Below, one piece after another: positions 24,151 to 36,498 of a DNA stretch of 64,000 bases. Each line of letters opens with the position of its first letter. The first letter of the stretch is position 1. The position numbers were made by a program, and so were the translations under genes. The notes beneath the pieces are model-generated. The model did not search any database. It saw only the letters and a list, made by a program, of their open reading frames with translations, and was not told the DNA's origin. The stretch is taken from positions 16,220,543-16,284,542 of the forward strand of contig CM119267.1 in the NCBI GenBank assembly GCA_051294375.1, read 5' to 3'. This DNA is from Paraspadella gotoi. Taxonomy: Eukaryota > Chaetognatha.

Positions 24151-27100
24151 GGGAAAGGCGCATACTTAGTAGGAGCGCATTTGAGCTAATTGAGGAACGC
24201 TGCGCAGGTTCGTTATTGCGAGAGATTGATTAGCTCGGTTTTTTGTTCGAGCCTTGTAATTCTTAAATGTATTAATAAAATTTGTTAATTAATAATTCTT
24301 TATAATTTTTATTTTCTTTTCCGATAAAATACCGTTCAAGTTATTTTTTTTTAGTTAAATTCGTTAAATGTTTTTTTTTTTTTGGATAGCCACGTATCTA
24401 CAAACTACCGCATCTAAGCTACAATACAAATTGTTCTCGGGTTCTCTTAAAATATCTATTTCTGCACTATTCTTCTCTTCCATCCTTGTCGTCGTCTCTT
24501 ATCTTCGGAATCAGACAAGATACATGCTGCGGAGTTCAACATTCTCTGTAGATCGCACTGACAGTCTCACTCTGGTCAGGTTTAGAATTTTTTGCTTAAT
24601 CTCGAGATTAGTACAGCGAGAAACACATAGTGCCTAATAGCCTTAATTCAACCTATACATCATAGTTTTCACTCTTTGTCCGCATCGCAGAGACTAACGG
24701 TGTGCGTTCTGGCTGATAGTAGGATAGAGAGGATACGAGTATAGTATAACTGCATACGGGGAAAGGAGATAAATGAGATACATTGTAGAATGTTTCGCGT
24801 ATAAAATGAAAAAGCTGGGTACACCGATTGTTGTTATTTGTGAGTTGGGTTAGTATATTATTTAGAGAGCTAGGATATGTGTTATACGACCTCGGACATG
24901 ATTGTATTCATAGAGTCCTGTGGGATTAAATTGCGACTATTCGTGGCAACCGGGAATCATTTGGAAATTAATTCTTCTTCTTGTATATTTATGAACATAG
25001 AAATTATTTAAATAATTATATCTAGTACGATATATGAGAATATGCGAGAATATATAAACGGGATATTTGAATTAGAAATTAACAGCGAGCTAAGATAGAA
25101 CTTGGACTAGATCTGATGCACAATCATGGACTGAGATATATATATTAAAAATTCGTGATTTTTCCGTCCCGTCTCTAACTATATATATAACCCCATTTTC
25201 TCATCCAGTCCTCCTTCGCGCGGAAACCGTGAACCGACTCAAGAAGTCGATTGCACCTGATTCTCATACCGAACGTAGTGTGTAAGAAAAGAGGAAATGC
25301 TCTGCTGTGACGCGAGAGGTGCTGCCGCGACCCACGGCCTCGGACGTAGCTAGACTGCGGGCTTTTAGCTGCGGCTTTGCTGGGAAAGCATATCGGAGGC
25401 GTCTCTGGATACGTAGCGCCTCTTGACCCGGCCGAGAGTCCCAGGAGCCGCGTTCTAGGCCTTCTACTTGAGTTTGGGACTATCGACCGTTATTATGGAA
25501 TGAACTGTTGCGGTATGCTTGCCTCTTGGCTGCCTGTCGCGATGAGTGGGCGTTGGCTCTAGCTCGTCGGTCACGTCAAGGAATCGAGTAAGATCACAAC
25601 GAGGCTCTCGCTGACTCTCATATTATATAATAGACGAATACAAGCATAAAAGAATTACTGCGGCGGTCGTTCTTATAAAAGAAATGTTGGGTCGGAGTTA
25701 TCGCCCTTGGCATCTTATTTCACAAAATAAAAATTGCAGATGAAAAAACTTCGAGTCTGATGAGTTATAAAGTTTTACAAAGCCAGATGTGAGATTCATG
25801 AGGGAAGTTCGTTGAGAGTATCTAATTTTTAAGTATAGATTGCGGTTCACTCGTATGAGATACGTCCGCATTAGCTGGCCGTGATCTTATATAATTAGCC
25901 ATATTGAAAACTTTTTTGTAAGGATCTTTTATATGATAGCTATTTTTGTTGTTTTATATATGAATATTTTACTTTTTTCATGCTACACTAGATATTTATT
26001 CATCCTGCAGGAGAAGTCAAACTTGCTAAAATGAGATTTTAGGTATGTTTATCGTTGGTTTTTTTTATATTTATTATTATTTTTATAATAGTGTATATAA
26101 TAGTACGATCAGTCCGGAAGGAGCACTTTTGGACATATTTTGATACATGTATCATGTGTACAGAAGCTGAGTACTTTACACATAAGTAGATCAATATGTC
26201 ATGTAATGCGAGGAAATAGTTTCACCAAAATTTGTTTCCTCTTAAAATGTGCTTCTTTTATAAAAATGGCAAAGCTTCACAGATAGGTGATTCTTTTACT
26301 ATCGGTTAACTTTAAAGGAGTAATAGGCTATGACATTCATTCTCTCAATTTTAATAATTCACCGCCTCAATAAACTAACATATATATATCTCCTTTACTC
26401 AATGCGTAGGACGCATTTTAATGAGGAACAAAAATTGGAAAGCGAAAGTATTTCTTCAATATTTGTATTTAAGAGCCAGATAGCTCATGTCTTTAATTAC
26501 TTCTGAGACCTTTCTTTTCCTCTATATTCTTGAGTATCTATTCTTTAGCACTCACTACATGATGTCAATATTGGCCAAATGGCCATATACCTCACCTGCT
26601 CTTCTGTCACACGACTCGCGAGTCATTCTTGCTCTCTTACTTTTTCTTATATGATATTCTGCATTTTTATATATTATATCACTGCAGCTAGTTTCGAGTA
26701 TTTATACACCTCTCTTTCGAGTTCTTCCTTAGTGGTGTGATGCGCCAGGCCTGGTCAGCTATATCGCTGATGATTCGTGGGTCAAGTCTATCTGTCGTCG
26801 TGGTTGTGTAAAAATTTCTCTCTCGGATATTATATTAATATTTGCTTCATTAATCTAAAATAACATATATTTATCTTCTGAATATGCTTAAGTGGTTGCC
26901 GTCACATTGCTCTTTTCTGAATGTCGAGTATTTAAAAAAAACGAGTTTCACAGAGAAGCTACATCATATCATCCTCGTCTCACAATATTACCGTCGTCAC
27001 CTCTCGCCTAGCGTCCTCTCTCCTCTCTCTCTCTCGCCCGCCTTTCAGGAATGTCGCTCTCCACTTCTAATATAACTTATAATCAGTCGAAAAAGCTACC

Positions 27101-27714
27101 GATACACTTTCTCTTTGCAATCTGTCATGTGCATGTTTTCTATTTTTACAAATATAACACAAATTCAGTTGGCACTTATGATATTAAGTTTCACGCTCCA
27201 TAACCGTATTCTATATATGAAAAATTCTTATTTATGTGATAGGAATTTTCCCATATCTCTAATATAAAACATAAAGTATTCATACATCGCAGTTTATAGC
27301 GCCGACGCCTCATATCATTGCTCAATACAATATTGAGTACCCATATTATACGAGTTCTTCTGAGAGTTATACACTCATAGTAGATCATTTTTGTAGAAAA
27401 TGTGAAGAACGTCCTAGAGACGATGGAACAAATTCAGCTTCGAGCTCTGTATTTCGCGGGACTAAGAGATTTTGCCGGGCGCAACGAGATATATACATTA
27501 TTGAGAGAGAGTTCGAAATGCTGCACACATTGAGAAGACATAAACATACCCTACTGAGTCTGAACGGCATGGTACGTCAGAGAATTACGATGACGCAAAC
27601 GTTGGAATACGGCAGAGAGATATCGAGAGCTTTATCGCCCACGGATAGTAAACAAGAGTGACCTAATTTAGCGTATCGTTGGCGGTGAAACTTTCTCTGC
27701 TCATCTGCTCTCAG

Positions 27715-27754
<40 letters not shown>

Positions 27755-29660
27755 CTTCTCTGCTAGTACTTGGATTTCTCATCTTCTGTCTTATCTCGGT
27801 CATCTCTCTCTCTGCTCTCACATCTCTTCTGCTTCTTGTTTTTTATTACAAAAAAAAATTTATATCAACTGTGTAAACAGAGTTAATACAACGTGTTTTC
27901 CGTGGCTCTCATCTCCTCGTCTCGATCTCTTCTCTCGATCTTCTATCTTATCTTTTCCTCTCTAATCTGTTCTCTCTTTCTCGTCTTTCTGCTCGGAGTC
28001 TTTTTCTTGTACATAAGAATAAGTTTTTAGTAGCACCTTTTTTTACCATGCCGTCAGCTGCGACGAGAGTAAACGAGTTCCGGCTCTCTCTATCTCAATC
28101 TCTCTCTCTACTCTTTTGTTTTTTTACAAAAAAAAATTTTTTAGTCATTTTTTCATCTCTCTCTCTCTCTGTCTCTCTCTCATATGTACTGTTATTGTGT
28201 TTTTTTGAAAAATTCTTATTATTTTTTTCGCTTCTAAAAACTTTTATATTATGCGCTCATTTAATTTTTTTTTCTCTAATACAAAATCCCAAATTTACAT
28301 CCGAGATTTTCCATGGGATTCCTTTTAGAAAAAAAGGAAAAATAACATTATAATCGCAGGCAATGTCACATGTACATCAGCTTGCTGCTGTAACATATAG
28401 CTGCTATATGGTCCGGCCAATTGTCGACGGATTAATTTAAATACATATATTAATCTTTTAAATCAAAAAAAATTTTTTTGTTTTGTTTATTAACATGGTA
28501 ACTTTGGACTCGGTCGGCCCACTATTGGCACATTATATGCTAAAATAGGAGTTTGAGAAGAGAGATATTGTCCAAATTAAACATTAAACTTTTTTTGTTA
28601 TTCTAATAATTATTTTAAACAGATGTTTAAAATTGTAAATTTTTTAGTGTATATATTAATCATTTTTATTCTTTTTTAAAAATAATAATTATTTGAGTTG
28701 GGATAAATATTTATAAATTAGTTAAAATATGCATAAATATGAAAATTTGAATCTCGGATCTGGTTTCCTTCTTAAAAAATAAAGAAACAACAGAAATTTC
28801 ATTTCAAAAGGTAGAAGGAAAGAGTTCGTCCTAATCTGGCAGATCGGTCGCACACCACGAGCAGTTCAGCTCTGCAAGGGGCGGTCCACAGCTTCTGATC
28901 AGTAATACTCTTAATATAAACGAGAGTGAAAACTGTGACCAAAGCCTCTCTCACAACTATGTTCTTTCTCTCATCTCCCAAGTACGTCCGACTAGTCCCT
29001 CTCTCTTCTCTGCTCTTCTCTCATCTCTCTTTCATTCATTACACGCATTTCGTAATGTTTGTTTTAATCTTACGATGGAATGACCTCATCGCGCGTCGAA
29101 ATGAATGACTCATCATCGCATCAATGAATGATTAACATCATCATCAATGAAGTGATTATCATCAACATCAATGAATGACTACTCATACGCATCAATCATT
29201 TGATTATCATTCACAGTCAGTTATTATTTTATTATCAATCGCATCAATTATTGTGTTTAATCATACGCATCAATATTTGGTTATCATCGCAATCAATATT
29301 CTGGTATCATCAAAAGAGGCTCCGATTCTTATGCTTTTAAGGATATTTTTTCATCACCTATGTTAACATTATCTACTGCGTCATATAACCTTTTCATATA
29401 GTTATGGTAAACTTTGCTACTCTTCATTAGTTTTGGCAATTCAGCACGTTGTCAAAGTGATCAAAAAGAAATTTGCAAATTTAATCTAGGAAAAAGTTCA
29501 AATAAAAGTTTCATTATTAAAAAGTTGTACCGTGTTGGCCACCACTTACCCATGCAATATTTCGAGCACGCTCGCGTCACTGACATTCTCATCTCTTCGT
29601 CAGACGCGTACGCGTAACTCTCGTCACGCCGGTCGATTCACAACGACAGACTATAATTTT
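24151..29660. other. AT-rich, probably unpolished gap-fill sequence (D2 long copy)
   Basis: Mostly AT-rich, without open frames longer than about 100 codons or recognisable domains. Its ends repeat parts of 23265-24150 with many single-base differences. A degenerate ATCATCGCATCAATGAATGA-type tandem repeat occupies about 29100-29330. CT-rich patches lie at 27000-27050, 27712-27760 and 28080-28190. No gene is supported. Confidence 0.6.
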
Positions 29661-31171
29661 TTTTAGCCTCGCGGCCACGGGCGGTGGTTGCAGCGGCGCT
29701 TCACGGTCGCTGACACGCGAAAGCGAGTTGTCGGTCACGCTTTCGATCACCCCCTTCGTCGTTATCCGTCATGGAGAAGAGAGGAGAGAGAAGAGAGAGC
29801 ATGAGAGAGAGAGAGAGATGAGAAGAGAGGAGAGAGAGAGAGAGAGATGAGAGTAGACGATGAGAGCAGAGAGCAGAGATGGAGAGGGAAAAAATGTCCT
29901 GTCACTTTTTCGAGGGTTGAGTGACAAAATACAGGAAAAACCCCTCTCCCCGAGCCAATGAAATGGAACATTTCAATGAGACAAAGTTGAAATGAAGGGA
30001 AGGTGTGGACGGGGCCATGAAGGCTAGAACGCTAGTGAACAGGTAGTCGGTAATGAGAAGTTTCTGCCTTTATGTGTTTAGGGGGGCTGGGGGGATTATG
30101 GAGAGANNNNNNNNNNNNNNNNNNNNNNNNNTGGAGAGAGTTGGGGATGTTTGAATGGGGTGGGGATGATGGAAATGACAGGAGATCTAATGTTGAGAAA
30201 GGTTGAGCCTGGTAAGCTAAACTAGTGGGAGGGGAGGTTTTAGTCGAAGAGTAAATATTTTTTTCGAAGAATAATGATGAAAAAAAGTTAACCAAATAAC
30301 CTTATTTAAGGTTATCTCTACGAAAATGTCAATGTGACTTTTAAACATACATTCTACTACATTAAATACATTCTTGCTCATGCAATATATTAAATTTTTA
30401 AAGATATAAGATATAAGATAAATCTCAGTCTCGTCTTAATCTTCCATTCATCCTATCGATTCAACATTGTTCTTTTGTCCTTCGAAAAGAGATTCGATCC
30501 GAGACGCCTAGAGGCTTAAGTAGCGATGGTAGTTAGATCGCAAAAAAAAAAGGGAGGGAGGGCGCTAGGGCGCCTAATTGCGTCACTGCAAATCGAAAGG
30601 AGAAATGTTTTCGGACTCGAACCACGCCGACTTGGCGTTACTAATGCGCCCCCAAAAAAACATGAAGAGCCTCCGTCACGAGTCTTATGTATTTATGATA
30701 ACGAGTTTGTCCGAGTGTCCAGCGCGCGGGGATCGAACGACCGCGCCCCCTCTTTCGGACGACGCCGAACAGAGACGCCCACGAAACGTCGAGTTTCGTT
30801 CGCGAGTTTGAGCGAACGCGTTTTCAGAGCGTGACATAACTTGTCCGCGAGAAGGAGTCAATGAAACAGTTGGTCAATCGTTGTTGAACGGATGGAAAAA
30901 GTATTCTGGGAGAGGGTCAGGATAATGATATATAAATAATATTCTTCGGTCATGCGGGAAAAAAATTTATGTAGAAACACTTTTTTGCATAAAGTATTTT
31001 CAAAATTCGCCATTGTGTATTTATTATGCTCTTTCCGTCGAAGTTGCTTTTCCGAGTTTAATCTCCGAATTTATCAGAAAAATGTACGAAGACGTTTGGA
31101 CGACACCAAATTCAAAAAAAGTTCCTCCGGGTCACATTAGTTTTATCGGCCGTAGTTGAGGATTTGATCTT

Positions 31172-31211
<40 letters not shown>

Positions 31212-31795
31212 GTCGTCTTCCGAAAGTCGACGTGTCGGTCATTCCAATGACACAATCTCCATCATATGGGGGCCAAGTGTGTGCCAAGCCTACAAAGAAG
31301 CCCCGAAGTTGGTCTCGTTCGTCATCTCTCCTCTTGCTCGTCGATCGCTCTCTCGTCATCAGTCTTCCATCTCTCATCATCTCTCTCTCTCTTCTCTCCT
31401 GGACAATGTTTTCTGTTAAAATTTTTTCACAATTTTTAAGCGATCAGAAGTAATAAAAAAAATGTTTATTTTTCTTTTCAAACTATTACGTCATTGAAAC
31501 CCACCTAAAAAATTACGAGTACATTCTCAGCCCATTTTCCTTTGTCAAACTTTTAAACCAGAAATCGTACTTCCTCAGTTTTCTTGTCCACAATCATTCC
31601 CACCTACTCCCCCCCTCCCCCTTCCTCACACCATAAAAATCCCCTCCTTCTACGCCATTTTTTCTTCCTCTCATTCTCACACAACCAACAATATCTCCCC
31701 GCTCGTCCTCTCTCTCTCAGAGCCATCAGGGTTCTCTCCTCTCTCTCTCTCTCTCATCTTCTCTCTACCTCTCTCCTTCCTCTCTCTCTCTCCTC
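29661..31795. other. Gene-free interval
   Basis: Contains GA-rich tracts at 29770-29880, a 25-N gap at 30107-30131 and a 102-codon open frame at 30526-30834 with no recognisable domain. The (CGT)n tract at 31172-31210 is listed separately. Confidence 0.6.
31172..31210. repeat. (GTC)n / (ACG)n trinucleotide tract
   Basis: Thirteen perfect GTC units. Comparable CpG-containing tracts lie at 37101-37123, 37545-37623, 43396-43424 and 43721-43756. Confidence 0.97.
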
Positions 31796-32883
31796 GTTCC
31801 ATCCCACTCGGTTCTGAAGATATCGGCGCTACATGGGTGCTACATCGGTATATTAATCTTTTTGAGGTCAAATTGTCAGCATTACTGGGGCCGTTGCCCA
31901 GCGGAACGATCGCAGATTTCGCGTCCTTCACTTATTTCATCTCTTATGGGCCGCCAGGAAAAAAAAAAGAGAGGTAGAGGTTTTGTCACGAATGTCCCAA
32001 TTTTGAAGGCGCTGAGGACATATTATTTCGCCCTCTTTCTCTAGCTTTCGTTAAAAATCGTTTCCCGATGCGAATAATTCTAACCTACTTAAACGTATAT
32101 CTCTAACCCTTTACGTCCATTTTTGTTGCATTTCCATACTTATGTCTTGCCAATAGATTAAGGCAATTTTAAACTATTGACATTTGTTACAGAAAAAGGG
32201 AGATCTCTTTTTCTCGCCTTGAAAAAAAAAAAGCCAGTTTTCAATTTGAAAAAAATATTATATACATTCTCATTTTAAAGATATTTGACAAGCAATAAAT
32301 TTACGAGAAACCGAAAGAATCAGGGACAAAGAGAAAGACTTCAATACAGAAAAAGAAAGATTAAAAAAGAAAGAGGAAAACTTAAAAAAAAAAAAAAAAG
32401 ACATTATCGGGAGACAAGTAGAAAGACAAAGCGAGCGAAGCGACAGGATAGGCGGACATAAAGAACGATCAAGTCCGACGTGCGAAGGATCGAGGGAACA
32501 AAGGTCAAAGTTTGGGAACTCGTACACGAAGTCGAAGGGAGGGGTAGGGAGGGGAGGTCGGAAGTTCTAGAGAGGTTGGGAGGGGAAAGGGGGAGAGAAC
32601 GCGCGGGAAACCGAAAGGTCAATAGACACTAATATGCTGATTGTGGGTCTTTTTGAATACCGCAGTGTACGCGACCTCTGAAGTCGAATGACGAGGCGCG
32701 ACGATATTAGAATGTGGATGGCGGAGCGACGGCCGATTTCTGAGCCCTTGCGTGCTTTTTAAGAAGATTTTTTTTTTTTTCCTTTCGGTAGATTTAAACC
32801 ATAATTCCTTGAAATCATAAGACATATTAAAACAAATTAATCTATAGAAGTAGGAATTGGTAACCCATGATATTAGTTTTTAG
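31796..32883. repeat. Duplicated segment D3, noisy copy
   Basis: Aligns in order with 32909-33865 but carries frequent extra bases: for example GAAGATATCGGCGCTACATG here against GAGACTATGGCGCTCATG there. A 25-N gap (32884-32908) separates the copies. No gene was recognised; the block holds AGAAAG-rich purine tracts and an A15 run. Confidence 0.9.
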
Positions 32884-32908
32884 NNNNNNNNNNNNNNNNN
32901 NNNNNNNN

Positions 32909-33865
32909 TCTCTCCTCGTTCCCATCCCACTCGGTCTGAGACTATGGCGCTCATGGTGCTCATGGTATTTATCTTTTTGGTCAATTCAGCATTTGGCCGT
33001 TTGCCCACGACGATCGCAGATTTCGCGTCCTCCTATTTCATCTCTTATGGGCGCCAAGGAAAAAAAAAAGAAGTAGAGGTTGTCCCAATGTCCCAATGAA
33101 GGCGCTGAGCATTTTTCCCCCTCTTTCTCTGCTTTCGTTAAAATCGTTTCCCGATCGAATATTCTACTACTAACGTATATCTCAACCTTTACGTCCATTT
33201 TTGTTGCTTTCATACTTAGTTTGCCAATGATTAAGGCATTTTAAACTATTGACAATTTGTTACAAAAAAGGGAGATCTCTTTTTCTGAAAAAAAAAAGCC
33301 AGTTTCAATTTGAAAAAAATATATATATACAATTCTCATTTGAAAGATATTGACAGCAATAAATTTCGAGAAACCGAAAGAATCAGGGACAAAGAGAAGA
33401 CTTCAATGACAGAAAAGAAAGAATTAAAAAAGAAGAGAAAACTAAAAAAAAAAAAAAGACATTATCGGGAGACAAGAGAAAGACAAAGCGAGCGAAGCGA
33501 CAGATAGCGGGACATAAAGACGATCAGTCCGCGGCGAAGGATCGAGGGACAAAGGTCAAAGTTGGGAGACTCGTCGAAGGTCGGAAGGGAGGGGAGGGGG
33601 AGTCGGAGTTCTAGAGAGGTTGGGGGGGAAGGGGGAGAGGAACGCGCGGGAAACCGAAAGGTCAATCGCTGATTTGGGCTTTTTAATCCGCGTCACCCGA
33701 ATCGAATGACGGGCGACGATTTAGAATCGATGCGGCGACGCCTTTGCCTTGCGTCTTTTTAAGAAGATTTTTTTTTTTTCCTTTCGTGATTTAAACATAT
33801 TCTTGAAATCAAACAATTTAAAACAATTTAATCTATGAAGTAGAATTGTCCCATATTATTTTAGC
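32909..33865. repeat. Duplicated segment D3, shorter copy
   Basis: Second member of the pair described at 31796. It starts within CTCTCTCCTCGTTCC directly after the 25-N gap and ends near GAAGTAGAATTG, matching about 32850-32863. The order of all blocks is preserved. Confidence 0.9.
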
Positions 33866-35412
33866 CACCAGGAAAAACGAATCATTAGAAAAATAAGAGG
33901 GTCATTGGTCAATGACCAATGGTCATCCCTCTTTACTTCACATTAACGAATTGACTTTTATACTTTTAGCATTTTTATCTTTCTTTTTTTAACTTCATCT
34001 GTTTCAATTTCTTTTATTTCAATAATTTTGGTCAAGATCTCAAACATTTTCTTTTCTTTTTTCTGATAACATTTTCAATTTGTATATACTATCTTTCCTT
34101 TTCAATTAACCTTTACATTTTCACATCTCGGTTTTCCTTTTCTTCTTTCTTTCTATTTCTCTTATCCCATTTCCATCTTTTTTTCTCTCTCTCTTTTCAT
34201 TTTCACATTTTCCCAAGAATTCATTCCTCCCATTCCGGAACTCGATCACCGTCTTTTCTCTCTCTCTCTCTCTCTCTCTCTCCTCTCGTCTCTCTCTCTC
34301 TCATCACTCTTACCGGACGAAATTTCTTCTCTCTCTCTCTCGTTCCGATTCTTTCTTTTTATGCAAATGGTGATTTAGAGTTTGTACGAATCGCCAGTAC
34401 CTAAACGAGCGCGCAAACGGCCCACTATGCATCCCGTCCGCTCCTGGGCNNNNNNNNNNNNNNNNNNNNNNNNNACCGAAGCGCCAACGCCCACTGCATC
34501 CCGTCCGCCCTGGGCCGCCGCCTCCACCCCTTATGTCGAACGGACACTGTCCGAAAGAGGCCTAAAGTCGCATCGACCAATCTCGCCGCCATTCCCAAAT
34601 CCCAAGGCACCACAACCAAATTACTTGTGCCGATATATTTCGCCAAACGTCTCCACAGTCCGCACTCTTCCCTTGTGCGCTTCCACACAGTCTTTCCACA
34701 TCCCTTACAGAGAGAGCCCTTTTTATTATTTCTTTTTTTTTCGAAATGTGGGTTCTGGGTCAATAGCGCCATCCAGCGTCCGAATTCGGGCCAAAAAAAA
34801 GTCGCACTATCACTTTTTTTTCCTCTGGAGACGAGAGAGAGAGAGAGACGGAGAGAGGCAGAGAGAGAAGAGAGAGAGAGAGAGATGGTCAGTTTTTAGT
34901 ATAGGATAGAGACGAGGAAATTGCTTGATTAGAGATTGCATGAGCAAAAAGACGCTTCGGGTTCAACCAAGCGAACGATGATGTAATATGAAGCTTGGCC
35001 GGAGAGGTGCGTCGGGGTTGGTCGGGTCGCAAGGGGATGGCGGTGTCGTTGATGAGATGGTACAAGCGTATGACGACCGGAATCGACGAGGAGCGGATGT
35101 TTCGTCTCCATCTCCCCAATCCAAGATAGACTATGAGCTTCGAAAGAGATTAAATCGAAAACGCTTAATAGTTTTTTCGGCGGGACGGGGCGGCGCGGTG
35201 GCGGCGCTCTGGAGATCGAGAGAGAGAGAGGGAGAGAGAGAGAGAGAGCAGAGAGAGAGAGAGAGAGAGAGAGAGCGCTCGTTTCTGCCTAATGAATGTC
35301 CGCCACGCTCCTAAAGATCACTCGCGATTTTTTTATAGTGTCATGTATCTCTATTTCGCTCTCTTTTTCATTACTTTTTTCGTCTCTCTGCTGTGGGTCT
35401 TTTTCTTTCATA

Positions 35413-35490
<78 letters not shown>

Positions 35491-35571
35491 GTCTCTCTCT
35501 CTCTCTCTTTATCTCTCTCTTTCTCTCTCTCGCCTTGCCTCCCCAAGGCAAACGCAAATTCTATCTTTCTT

Positions 35572-35644
<73 letters not shown>

Positions 35645-36198
35645 ANNNNNNNNNNNNNNNNNNNNNNNNNNNNNNNNNNNNNNNNNNNNNNNNNNNNNNN
35701 NNNNNNNNNNNNNNNNNNNNNNNNNNNNNNNNNNNNNNNNNNNNNNNNNNNNNNNNNNNNNNNNNNNNNNNNNNNNNNNNNNNNNNNNNNNNNNNNNNNN
35801 NNNNNNNNNNNNNNNNNNNNNNNNNNNNNNNNNNNNNNNNNNNNNNNNNNNNNNNNNNNNNNNNNNNNNNNNNNNNNNNNNNNNNNNNNNNNNNNNNNNN
35901 NNNAGAGACGTCGTCCTTGGAAACGGAATGATCCGAGTCTCAATTTTGTGTGAACCGGCGACTTTTGTTTGGCCACCAAAACCTTTTCCTTTTTTCCTCT
36001 TCAACTTTGCTTGGCTCATTCGTTTCTCTCTCCTTCAGCATCACGCTTCCCCCCACTCCGTCATTGCCGCTAACCTTGGCCGGCGCAACGAGCTGCGACG
36101 TTGAAGGTCCATCGTGGTAATCGTCAGCCATCTTGGATGTCTCAAATTTTAATTGGTACCAGAAAGAAATGACAAAACAAGAACGGTAATTCCAATGT
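33866..36198. other. Gene-free interval with CT/GA arrays
   Basis: A pyrimidine-rich zone spans 33950-34360. A ~45-bp segment at 34405-34449 is repeated right after the 25-N gap, at 34475-34514. GA tracts lie at 34828-34885 and 35218-35276. Long (CT)n arrays lie at 35404-35532 and 35572-35645, and the latter runs into an N gap (35646-35903). No exon was recognised. Confidence 0.65.
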
Positions 36199-36498
36199 GT
36201 TGCGCCGCAGTGTATTTATTTCCCTTTGATCACATGATATGATAGGACATGGCTAAAAAACTTTCTTTGCCTGTGTATTTATGACATTCACTGCATTAAA
36301 ATTTCTTATAGTTTTAGGAATTCCTGAAGGTGGCGCTAGCAGTCACTTAGATTTGAGGTTTTTTCTCTCTTAACAAATGAACATCAACTATAAACAAAAT
36401 ATGCATTTTTAATGTAAGTGAGATAGACCAACGGACTGACATACTGACGGACCGACCGAAAAGTGACTTATTGAGTTACTCCGCGAGTACTTCGCAAC
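36199..36498 (+). repeat. TIR repeat R1, copy D (dispersed, diverged)
   Basis: Starts GTTGCGCCGCAG and ends TTCGCAAC. It keeps the order seen in copy C: TTTGATCACATGAT, GGTGGCGCTAGCAGTCACTT, a GACC/GACA block, then GTGACTTATTGAGTTACTCC. It lies 31 kb from copies B and C, so R1 is a genuine dispersed family and not only a local assembly duplicate. Confidence 0.8.

Noticed and set aside
30526-30834. 102-codon open frame, Arg/Lys-rich
   Set aside because: No recognisable domain, a start next to an A-run, and no splice or homology support.
35292-36104. 270-codon open frame across CT arrays and an N gap
   Set aside because: Serine/leucine runs from (CT)n plus translated Ns. Not a protein.
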